This document shows positions 1 to 5,848 of a DNA stretch of 7,113 nucleotides, piece by piece. Position 1 is the first letter of the stretch. Each line of letters starts with the position of its first letter. The position numbers and the translations under genes were made by a program. The notes beneath the pieces are model-generated. The model searched no databases and had not been told where the DNA came from. It saw only the letters and a list, made by a program, of their open reading frames with translations. Source of the DNA: CAZKDV01 sp964551645 (GTDB lineage Bacteria; Bacteroidota; Bacteroidia; Bacteroidales; DTU049); contig CAZKDV010000110.1 in NCBI GenBank assembly GCA_964551645.1, positions 1 to 7,113 on the forward strand, written 5' to 3'.

Positions 1-910
1 CTTGCAACTCCTGAGCTATTTTTATGGTTTCTTCAGGATAAGCATGCACGCTTGGCCATAGTCGGTTATATTGACCATTTTCGAGAAAGGCAAGGTCGAA
101 TGGGGCAAACTGTTTGGCTATGTCCAAAAAATGATCACCATAACCACCGTCACAAGCTATAAAAATCATAAGATCAGGCGTTTGCAAAACATAGGAAGTC
201 CAAAGAGTTTGATTTCGTTTCAAACCTCTGCCCGAAAAATGTCTTGACATTACAGTATGCACCATACTTTGGTTTGCAATATGAATGGTTTGATTCCAAT
301 CTTTTTCTATGATTATGTTTTTGTTGAAACCCCAATGTTCAAAATGTGCACCAACACCTAATGGGCAAATAATGGTGTCAATTTTGTGTCGCAGAGCAGT
401 AACGGTTTTATAATCTAGGTGGTCATAATGATCGTGTGTAATAAGTAAATAATCAATAGGTGGAATATCATCGGGAGTATAAATATTTGTTCCCTTAAAT
501 GCTCTGTTTATAAATGATACAGGAGAAGCGTAATTACTTAAAATGGGGTCTATAAGAAACCTGATGCCATTTACTTGTAACAAATATGAAGAATGTCCCA
601 ACCATACAAATATGTTTTTATCTGGATTTATTGCCATAAGGTCAGTTCTAACTGTTGGAATTTCACCGCTTGGCTTTGCCTGTTTGTTATTATTGAATAA
701 CGACTCTCTAATAGCTTCCCGAAAATTTATCGAAAAAAATGTGGGGATTGCATTCCGAAATGCGCCATCTGTATAGTTAGACGAACGCTGTATTATTTCC
801 AATCTTTCACCGGAAGGTTGTTTTCCGAATTGAGGTCGTAGTAAAGCACAAGCTATAACAACAATCAGGATAAGTATTAATATTAGTGTTATTGTCATTT
901 TTCTTTTCAT
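1..910 (-). CDS. MBL-fold metal-dependent hydrolase, UlaG/NAPE-PLD-like, membrane-anchored (C-terminus outside window)
   Basis: The gene reads leftwards from ATG at 910-908 for 303 codons with no stop, then runs off the left edge. Residues 5-24 form a hydrophobic segment after a basic start (MKRK). It contains a possible lipobox, V18-I19-A20-C21, so the protein is probably a lipoprotein or is anchored in the inner membrane with its enzyme domain outside the cytoplasm. The fold is recognised from WLGHSS (103-108), the H159-x-H161-x-D163-H164 metal motif, H224, bridging D254 and H289. That is a complete di-metal ligand set, so the enzyme should be active. The layout matches the COG2220 group (UlaG, NAPE-PLD, RomA-like), in which the substrate is often a phosphoester or lactone. 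The substrate cannot be read from the sequence. Two family motifs are variant: ACDGG where SGDTG is usual, and ENGQY before the last histidine. It is divergent from the HU gene and probably unrelated to it in function. Confidence 0.88.
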   Translation of the reverse strand, partial: MKRKMTITLILILILIVVIACALLRPQFGKQPSGERLEIIQRSSNYTDGAFRNAIPTFFSINFREAIRESLFNNNKQAKPSGEIPTVRTDLMAINPDKNIFVWLGHSSYLLQVNGIRFLIDPILSNYASPVSFINRAFKGTNIYTPDDIPPIDYLLITHDHYDHLDYKTVTALRHKIDTIICPLGVGAHFEHWGFNKNIIIEKDWNQTIHIANQSMVHTVMSRHFSGRGLKRNQTLWTSYVLQTPDLMIFIACDGGYGDHFLDIAKQFAPFDLAFLENGQYNRLWPSVHAYPEETIKIAQELQ

Positions 911-939
911 TTTTCTATTTAAAGTATAGTGTGTCTTGT

Positions 940-952
940 CAAGCTTGCAAGC
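940..952. repeat. Overlapping palindromes CAAGCTTG and GCTTGCAAGC
   Basis: CAAGCTTG (940-947) and the perfect 10-bp palindrome GCTTGCAAGC (943-952) overlap in an otherwise AT-rich region. They lie between the predicted start site and the start codon of the hydrolase gene. The position would suit a repressor operator or a small leader hairpin, but no regulator is recognised. Confidence 0.4.
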
Positions 953-970
953 AACAATTAATTTACACAA

Positions 971-978
971 CAAATATA
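971..978 (-). promoter_or_regulatory. Bacteroidota-type -7 box for the MBL hydrolase gene
   Basis: Read on the minus strand this is TATATTTG, a full match to TAnnTTTG. It would place the transcript start near 964 and leave a leader of about 55 nt. A TTG lies 15 nt upstream of the box, closer than the roughly 19-21 nt usual for the -33 element, so the -33 assignment is weak. Confidence 0.5.
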
Positions 979-1262
979 CAACTTTCGTAAATACAATCTA
1001 TATGTCCTTTGTAAAATAAATTTAGGCATTTGGGGGATAATACTATATAATCATTTGAACATAAGTTTATTAATCTAAAAAATCAAATGAAATTATTTTA
1101 TTTTCACAACAGTAAAAACCATCTGTTTTTCAATTAATAAGTTTGATATAAATGCTCAACAGATTATTAAACATTAAAAATAATACATATATAATTTTTG
1201 ATAGAAACTAGCTAATTCAAAATATTTTATTTTTTTATGAATGTTAATTCAAAAAAATGTTC

Positions 1263-1270
1263 TATATTTG
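1263..1270 (+). promoter_or_regulatory. Bacteroidota-type -7 box for the HU gene
   Basis: TATATTTG matches TAnnTTTG exactly and is followed by C. The predicted start is near 1277, giving a leader of about 32 nt made almost wholly of A and T, with no Shine-Dalgarno sequence. No clean TTTG -33 element is visible at the expected distance. This is the best promoter candidate in the window and may drive the downstream informational genes as well. Confidence 0.65.
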
Positions 1271-1308
1271 CAAACCGTTTTTAATTAATTATTTAACCAA
1301 ATAAAATT

Positions 1309-1593
1309 ATGACAAAAGCTGATGTTATATCAAAAATTTCACAGAAAACTGGTATTGAGAAAGCTACTGTATTAGAAGTAGTTGAAAACTTTATGGAAGT
1401 TGTAAAATCAAGTATGGCAGAAGGTGAAAATGTTTATTTGAGAGGTTTTGGTAGTTTTATTATAAAAGAAAGAAAAGCAAAAAAAGCTCGCAATATTTCT
1501 AAAAAGACTACTATTATTATTCCTGCTCATAATGTTCCTGCATTTAAACCTGCAAAAACATTTATAAACGAGGTCAAAGATAAAGTAAAATAA
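1309..1593 (+). CDS. HU/IHF-family DNA-binding protein
   Basis: A 94-residue histone-like protein that binds and bends DNA as a dimer and helps organise the nucleoid. The N-terminal helix-turn-helix dimer core covers residues 1-42. The GFGSF turn is at 46-50. The basic beta-arm runs from about 51 to 76 and returns at VPAFKPAK (76-83), followed by the C-terminal helix. Length and motif order are normal for HU. At the arm tip, where E. coli-type HU has the DNA-intercalating proline (RNP), this protein has R61-N62-I63; as I recall this is common in Bacteroidota HU. The ATG start follows an A-rich leader with no Shine-Dalgarno, as expected for the phylum. The gene lies 44 bp before the mini-protein gene with no terminator between, so co-transcription is likely. 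The paralogue cannot be identified, so I give no symbol. Confidence 0.96.
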   Translation: MTKADVISKISQKTGIEKATVLEVVENFMEVVKSSMAEGENVYLRGFGSFIIKERKAKKARNISKKTTIIIPAHNVPAFKPAKTFINEVKDKVK

Positions 1594-1637
1594 ACTTATA
1601 GTTACACATAATTACATAACTTAACAAATGAATTAAT

Positions 1638-1730
1638 ATGCCAAGCGGAAAAAAGAGAAAAAGGCACAAGATGGCGACACACAAAAGGAAAAAAAGACTT
1701 AGAAAAAATCGTCATAAAAAGAAAAAGTAA
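1638..1730 (+). CDS. AURKAIP1/COX24-domain mini-protein, bS22/mS38-like small-subunit ribosomal protein
   Basis: This is a 30-codon gene, ATG 1638-1640 to TAA 1728-1730. The product begins MPSGKKRKRHKMATHK and ends in a KKKK tail. Apart from a few residues it is lysine, arginine and histidine, with no acidic residue. That pattern (KKRKRHKMxxHKRKKRLRKNRHKKKK-like) is what I know from the Bacteroidota proteins annotated AURKAIP1/COX24 domain. Relatives are mitochondrial mS38 and actinobacterial bS22, which bind 16S-type rRNA near the decoding region of the small subunit. The assignment rests on recalled family sequence, not on a search. Despite its length it is convincing: the whole frame encodes one coherent basic peptide, and its place between HU and rng suits an informational cluster. 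No Shine-Dalgarno is present. The leader reads ATGAATTAAT. Confidence 0.85.
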   Translation: MPSGKKRKRHKMATHKRKKRLRKNRHKKKK

Positions 1731-1736
1731 GCATAT

Positions 1737-1843
1737 ATTATGCTTAAATTGTTTCATTGCTTAAGACAAAACTTAAGTCAGAGGCTATAAAAAACCTTTT
1801 ATCTAATAAGACAACTTAATAGCATAATTAAATTAACTCTGAC
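1737..1843 (+). promoter_or_regulatory. Structured leader before rng with competing inverted repeats
   Basis: The 119-nt gap before rng holds four exact pairings: ATTATGCT (1737-1744) with AGCATAAT (1821-1828); CTTAAG (1760-1765) with CTTAAG (1772-1777) around a 6-nt loop; GTCAGAG (1777-1783) with CTCTGAC (1837-1843); and ATAAAA (1787-1792) with TTTTAT (1797-1802). The first and third cross each other, so they form either alternatives or a pseudoknot, and the third ends 6 nt before the GTG start. No TAnnTTTG box is present, which supports transcription from upstream. Autoregulation through the leader is known for gammaproteobacterial RNase E. Whether it applies here is inference, and AT-rich sequence makes chance pairing common. 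Confidence 0.35.
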
Positions 1844-1849
1844 ATCATT

Positions 1850-3397
1850 GTGAATAGAGAACTAATAATTGATGGATCATCTTCTGAAGTTATTTTAGCT
1901 CTTATTGAAAATAAAAAATTAGTAGAACTTCATAAAGAAGCTAATGATAATTCTTTTGCAGTAGGTGATATTTACATAGGAAAGACTAAGAAAATTATCA
2001 GCGGACTTAATGCTGCATTCATAGGTATTGGCTATGAAAAAGATGCTTTTTTGCACTACTTAGACTTAGGTTCGCAAATAAAGTCAACTAATAAATTTCT
2101 AAACTTAGCCACACAAGCTAAGGAAAAAGCTGATATAAGCAATATTGAACTTGAAGAAGACATAGTAAAAACTGGAAAAATAAATCAAATATTACAAAAT
2201 GGGCAGAAAATTCTTGTCAAAATTGCAAAAGAACCTATTTCAAACAAAGGACATAGAGTAACAAGTGAGCTGTCATTACCCGGTAGATTTCTTGTACTTG
2301 TCCCATTTTCCAATAAAATTTCTATTAGTCAAAAGATTAAAGATGCTGACGAAAGAACAAGATTGAGACGACTTGTCCAAAGTATTCGTCCCTCTAATTT
2401 TGGAGTAATAATAAGAACAGTTGCCGAAAATAAAAAAGTTGCTGAACTAGATGCTGACCTTAAAGACTTAATTCATAAGTGGGAAGTAATGGTTAACAAT
2501 ATCAAAAACGCACAAGTTCCAAGCAAAGTACATGGCGAGTTAGGTCGTTCTTTCACTTATCTTAGGGATATTTTGAATGAAACATTTAACAGTATTCATG
2601 TCAACGATTTGCAACTATACGAAGATATTAAGCAATTCATTAAAAGTATAGCCCCTGAAAAAGGAGATATTGTCAAATATTACAAATCCAAACAAAATAT
2701 TTTAGAGCATTTTGGAGTAGAAAAGCAAATCAAAAGTTCATTTGGAAAAAAAGTTCTTGCTGAAAATGGCTCATACTTGATTATTGAGCACACTGAAGCA
2801 TTTCATGTTATTGATGTCAATAGTGGATATCAAACAAATGATGGAAAAAATCAAGAACTTAATGCTTTAGAAGTTAATATAAACGCTGCTGAAGAAGTTG
2901 CAAGACAACTACGATTAAGAGATATGGGTGGTATTATCGTTATTGACTTTATTGACATGAACGAAAGTCAAAACCGTAGGCTACTTTATGATAAATTAAA
3001 AGAATTTATGCAGCATGATCGGGCAAAGCATACAATTTTGCCTCCAAGCAAATTTGGATTAGTACAAATTACTCGTCAAAGAGTTAGACCTGAAACAAAT
3101 GTTGAAATAAGTGAACAATGTCCTGTTTGTCAAGGGTCGGGAAAAACCAAGCCAAGTATTCTATTTATTGATGAAATCAAAAATCAAATTCAATATCTTA
3201 TTAGGGAGCAAAATGAGAAAAAACTAAAAATTGTTGTTAATCCTTTTGTATATGCCTATTTGACGAAAGGTTTTCCTAGCTTGCAGCTCAAATGGATGTT
3301 AGAGTTTAAAAGAAAACTTAATATATCATCTTCTTCCACTTATCATTTTCTTGAATATCACTTCTTTAACTTTAAAGGAGAAGAGATTATTTTGTAA
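1850..3397 (+). CDS. rng: Ribonuclease E/G family endoribonuclease (RNase G type)
   Basis: A 515-residue single-strand-specific endoribonuclease that in its family matures 16S rRNA 5' ends and starts mRNA decay. The N-terminus carries the RNase G start (NRELIIDGSS) and an S1-like RNA-binding domain at about 35-130 (VGDIYIGKTKKI, GLNAAFIGIGYEKDAFLHY). The catalytic DNase I-like region contains VIDVNSG with D322 and IVIDFIDM with D366, the two Mg2+-binding aspartates. The zinc-link is C424-P-V-C427, which joins protomers in the tetramer. The size matches RNase G; the long degradosome scaffold tail of RNase E is absent. The GTG start is chosen because an in-frame TAA lies at 1829-1831 with no ATG or TTG between, and homologues begin at this residue. 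It starts after a 119-nt gap and ends 5 bp before recX, so the two are co-transcribed. Confidence 0.96.
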   Translation: MNRELIIDGSSSEVILALIENKKLVELHKEANDNSFAVGDIYIGKTKKIISGLNAAFIGIGYEKDAFLHYLDLGSQIKSTNKFLNLATQAKEKADISNIELEEDIVKTGKINQILQNGQKILVKIAKEPISNKGHRVTSELSLPGRFLVLVPFSNKISISQKIKDADERTRLRRLVQSIRPSNFGVIIRTVAENKKVAELDADLKDLIHKWEVMVNNIKNAQVPSKVHGELGRSFTYLRDILNETFNSIHVNDLQLYEDIKQFIKSIAPEKGDIVKYYKSKQNILEHFGVEKQIKSSFGKKVLAENGSYLIIEHTEAFHVIDVNSGYQTNDGKNQELNALEVNINAAEEVARQLRLRDMGGIIVIDFIDMNESQNRRLLYDKLKEFMQHDRAKHTILPPSKFGLVQITRQRVRPETNVEISEQCPVCQGSGKTKPSILFIDEIKNQIQYLIREQNEKKLKIVVNPFVYAYLTKGFPSLQLKWMLEFKRKLNISSSSTYHFLEYHFFNFKGEEIIL

Positions 3398-3402
3398 ATA
3401 AG

Positions 3403-3888
3403 ATGAATAATAACACTCAAAAAACTGATAACAAAACTGTTGCAATTGAAACATTAAAGAGTTATTGTGCTTATCAAGAAAGATGTATTAGCGATGTCAA
3501 ATTATATGCAATTAAAAAGCAAATTCCGCAAAATATCACTGAATCAGCCATTTTAATTCTTATAGATAGCGACTACTTAAACGAAAACAGATTTGCACAA
3601 TCTTTTACCAGAGGTAAATTTTCGCAAAACAAATGGGGAAAAGTAAAAATTAAATATGAATTACTGAAAAAAGGCATTTCTGAAACACTAATTACAAAAG
3701 CCTTAGAAGAAATTAATGATGAGGAATACAATCAACTAATTGAGAAATTAATTATTCAAAAAATCAATAAAGATGAGAATTTACAAACTCAAATCTCTAA
3801 GATTATACAATATTTGATTTCAAAAGGATTTGAATATGAACTAGTTAAATCCATTATTACTGAAATTCAAAAACAAAATAAAAAATGA
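3403..3888 (+). CDS. recX: RecX-family RecA regulator
   Basis: A 161-residue all-helical protein of the RecX family, which binds RecA filaments and limits their extension or activity during recombination and the SOS response. The signature is YLNENRFAQSFTRGK (58-72), then W78-G79 and YELLKKGIS (85-93). The last repeat contains LISKGFEYELVKSII (138-152). Length is typical, and three tandem three-helix units fit. The first 10 residues are polar and probably disordered. It starts 5 bp after the rng stop with no Shine-Dalgarno at a useful distance (an AAAGGAG inside rng ends 22 nt before the ATG). Its TGA stop overlaps the prfB ATG as ATGA, which suggests translational coupling. recA itself is not in the window. 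Confidence 0.93.
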   Translation: MNNNTQKTDNKTVAIETLKSYCAYQERCISDVKLYAIKKQIPQNITESAILILIDSDYLNENRFAQSFTRGKFSQNKWGKVKIKYELLKKGISETLITKALEEINDEEYNQLIEKLIIQKINKDENLQTQISKIIQYLISKGFEYELVKSIITEIQKQNKK

Positions 3889-4974
3889 AACACAAAGGAG
3901 ATATTTCTGATTTAGGTTCGAGGTTGGAAGCCTTAAGGAGGTTTCTTTGATATTGATAAAAAAAATACAATCATTCAAGAAGATGAAGCAATTAGCTTAA
4001 GCGAAGGCTTTTGGGATAATCCAAAAAATGCTGAAATTTTCATCAAGGAATTAAATAGAAACAAATCCATAGTAAAAAAATACTCAATTGCTAAACAAAC
4101 ATTCGAGGATTTGAATGTAATGTTTGACTTTTTTGAAGAAGAACAAGCAACAGAAGAAGATGTTATAGATGTATATAATGCTGCTCTAAAATCTATTGAG
4201 AACCTTGAATTTTTCCGAATGTTTAATGAACATGAAGACAAAATGAGTGTAATTTTGAATATTAATTCTGGAGCAGGTGGAACTGAAAGCCAAGACTGGG
4301 CTGAAATGCTTATGCGAATGTATATTAGGTGGGCTGAAAATCAGAACTTTAAAGTAAGTGAGCTTGATATTCAAGATGGAGACAATGCAGGAATTAAAAA
4401 TGTTTCACTTGAAATAGAAGGTGAATATGCTTATGGACTTTTAAAATCAGAAAATGGAGTTCATCGCTTAGTAAGATTGTCTCCTTTTGATGCAAATAAC
4501 AAACGACACACTTCGTTTGCAAGTGTGTATGCCTATCCCCTTGTTGATGATAGCATAGACATTCAAATTAACAAAACTGATATTGAATGGGATACATTTA
4601 GATCAAGTGGACCGGGCGGTCAAAATGTAAACAAAGTTGAATCAGCTGTTAGATTAAAACATATTCCGTCTGGAATCATTATTGAGTGTCAAGTTTCCCG
4701 TTCTCAAATGCAAAATAGAGATAAAGCAATTCAAATGCTTAAATCACAATTGTATGAATTGGAAATACGCAAGCAAAAAGAAGCAATAGCAGAAAAAGAG
4801 CAAGCAAAAAGAAAAATCGAATGGGGTTCGCAAATTCGTTCTTATGTTTTACACCCATATAAAATGGTTAAAGACTTGAGAACAAACCACGAATCTTACA
4901 ATCCAACAGCAGTACTTGACGGAGAAATTGATGATTTCATCAAAGCATATCTAATGGAGTTCGGAAGCGAATAA
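3885..4974 (+). CDS. prfB: Peptide chain release factor 2, made by +1 programmed frameshift
   Basis: RF2 recognises UGA and UAA in the ribosomal A site and triggers peptide release. The product is 362 residues, close to the usual 365. It is encoded by 3885-3947 (21 codons) joined to 3949-4974 by skipping T3948 at the in-frame TGA 3948-3950. The first segment ends RRFL; the second begins DIDKKN. Domain 1 follows, with FW near the usual place. The codon-recognition tripeptide is S199-P200-F201 and the catalytic loop is G244-G245-Q246 in SSGPGGQNVNK, where Q246 is normally N5-methylated by PrmC. A naive caller would start near 4111 (TTG) or 4120 (ATG) and lose about 75 residues. The ATG overlaps the recX stop (ATGA). 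RF2 abundance controls its own synthesis: low RF2 lengthens the pause at UGA and favours the shift. Confidence 0.97.
3935..3950 (+). promoter_or_regulatory. prfB +1 programmed ribosomal frameshift site
   Basis: The site has all three standard parts: an internal Shine-Dalgarno-like AAGGAGG (3935-3941), a 3-nt spacer TTT (3942-3944), then the slippery CTT codon (3945-3947) followed directly by TGA (3948-3950). The spacing equals that of the E. coli prfB site. The reading resumes as GAT at 3949. The base after TGA is T rather than the usual C, and the codon before CTT is TTT rather than TAT. Confidence 0.95.
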
Positions 4975-4986
4975 TTATTCTTTTGA

Positions 4987-4999
4987 ACAAATTATTTGT
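4987..4999. repeat. Inverted repeat ACAAAT-t-ATTTGT upstream of the BFN gene
   Basis: A perfect 6-bp inverted repeat with a single central base lies in the prfB-BFN gap and touches the predicted -7 box. It could be an operator. It is AT-rich and could equally be chance. With no following T-run and so little GC it is not a convincing terminator for prfB. Confidence 0.3.
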
Positions 5000-5006
5000 A
5001 ATTTTG
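4999..5006 (+). promoter_or_regulatory. Possible Bacteroidota-type -7 box for the BFN gene
   Basis: TAATTTTG matches TAnnTTTG. A TTTTG at 4981-4985 is only 13 nt upstream, too close for a standard -33 element. The predicted transcript start near 5013 leaves a leader of about 11 nt made mostly of a 9-A run (5013-5021) directly before the ATG. The gene may also be read through from prfB. Confidence 0.35.
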
Positions 5007-5023
5007 TTATCTAAAAAAAAAGA

Positions 5024-5848
5024 ATGAACAAGATTTTACTTAAGGTAATTGGTTTGACATATACTGAATCTCAAAGCAAAGCTTATGTGCTTATATTAGG
5101 GAAAAGTGGAACAAAAAAAAGAATTCCGATACTAATTGGAAATTTCGAAGCCCAAGCAATAGCGATGAAAATGGAAAATATCAAGCCACAAAGACCAATA
5201 ACCCATGATTTATTCGTTTCAATAGCAGAAGCTTTTGATTTCATTCTTGAAGAAATACTAATTACCGATTTTAATAAAGGTGTGTTTTTTTCAAAACTAT
5301 ATTTTAAAACGAAAAACAAAGACCAATATGTTATTATTGACTCTCGCACTTCAGATGCTGTTGCTTTAGCTTTACGATTTAATTGTCCCATCTATTGCGA
5401 TGAAAAAGTTTTCAAAGACACAAGTATCTATATTGATTTTGACCCAAAAACTGATACACAAGAAGAAAGTAAAAAAACAAAAAAAGAAGATGAAACAGAA
5501 AAATCTCCAATAGACTCAATGATAAGAGAGTATATGGAAGAATTAGAAAATATAGAAAAAGATATTGATGACGATAATGAAGATAATGCCGAAGACGATA
5601 CAGATAAAGACGAAAAAACAAATAAAAATACTATTATAGATAATTTTTTCAATCAAAGTCTAGAAGATATAATAAATTTATTGGATAAAAACTTAACAAC
5701 AAAAGCAAATAATCCACATCTTGAAGAAATTTTTGTTTTGAAAAAACTATTACAATCTGCAATAGACAAAGAAGAATACGAACAAGCTGCAATTTTTCAC
5801 AAAAAAATAATACAAAAAATTAATTCTTTTAATAAAAGATACAAGTAA
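5024..5848 (+). CDS. Bifunctional nuclease (BFN/DUF151) family protein with C-terminal UVR motif
   Basis: A 274-residue cytoplasmic protein in three parts. Residues 1-135 are the BFN domain, with the family marks RIPILIGNFEAQAIA (33-47), RPITHDLF (57-64) and SRTSDAVALALRFNCPIY (107-124). The best-known relative is Thermotoga TM0160, reported to have DNase and RNase activity, but the cellular role in Bacteroidota is not established. Residues about 138-205 are a highly charged linker rich in D, E, K and N with no aromatic core, probably disordered. Residues about 230-268 form a UVR motif (LKKLLQSAIDKEEYEQAAIFHKKI region), the helical hairpin also found in UvrB, UvrC and McsA. Plant BBD proteins have the same BFN plus UVR order, so the fusion is not unique. 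It lies 49 bp after prfB on the same strand. No signal peptide or membrane segment is seen. Confidence 0.9.
   Translation: MNKILLKVIGLTYTESQSKAYVLILGKSGTKKRIPILIGNFEAQAIAMKMENIKPQRPITHDLFVSIAEAFDFILEEILITDFNKGVFFSKLYFKTKNKDQYVIIDSRTSDAVALALRFNCPIYCDEKVFKDTSIYIDFDPKTDTQEESKKTKKEDETEKSPIDSMIREYMEELENIEKDIDDDNEDNAEDDTDKDEKTNKNTIIDNFFNQSLEDIINLLDKNLTTKANNPHLEEIFVLKKLLQSAIDKEEYEQAAIFHKKIIQKINSFNKRYK

Larger units (their letters stand above)
911..1308. other. AT-rich divergent intergenic region between the MBL hydrolase and HU genes
   Basis: This 398-bp stretch has no credible gene. The longest plus-strand reading from an ATG that I noticed (1087) ends after 16 codons. It contains one minus-strand promoter-like box (971-978) for the hydrolase and a strong plus-strand box (1263-1270) for HU. 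A second TAnnTTTG match (TAAGTTTG, 1138-1145) lies 163 bp before HU and may be an upstream promoter or chance. An 8-bp inverted repeat, TCATTTGA (1051-1058) with TCAAATGA (1083-1090), has a 24-nt spacer. A GC-containing palindrome lies at 943-952. Nothing here resembles a riboswitch or RNA gene to me. Confidence 0.7.

Noticed and set aside
543..776. 77-codon plus-strand reading frame
   Set aside because: It lies wholly inside the minus-strand hydrolase gene, which has a complete set of family motifs in its own frame. The plus-strand peptide resembles nothing I know.
1087..1137. Small ORF in the divergent intergenic region
   Set aside because: It has only 16 codons, with no recognisable composition, leader or neighbour link to support it as a gene.
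1760..1802. Rho-independent terminator between the mini-protein and rng
   Set aside because: The hairpins are short and AT-rich (CTTAAG/CTTAAG, ATAAAA/TTTTAT) and are not followed by a continuous T-run, so termination is not supported.
3374..3380. AAAGGAG as a Shine-Dalgarno for recX
   Set aside because: It ends 22 nt before the recX ATG, well outside functional spacing, and is explained by rng codons near the C-terminus.
3948..3950. prfB as a pseudogene broken by an in-frame stop
   Set aside because: The stop sits in a complete recoding site (AGGAGG, 3-nt spacer, CTT-TGA), and the downstream frame is intact with SPF and GGQ motifs.
4111..4974. Release factor 2 as a 287-residue protein starting at TTG 4111
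   Set aside because: The reading frame continues upstream to the frameshift site, and the upstream peptide matches RF2 domain 1. The short form is an artefact of ignoring the +1 shift.
5083..5652. Several minus-strand open frames opposite the BFN gene
   Set aside because: They mirror the A-rich, lysine and aspartate coding strand and yield serine, leucine and phenylalanine-rich peptides with no family resemblance.
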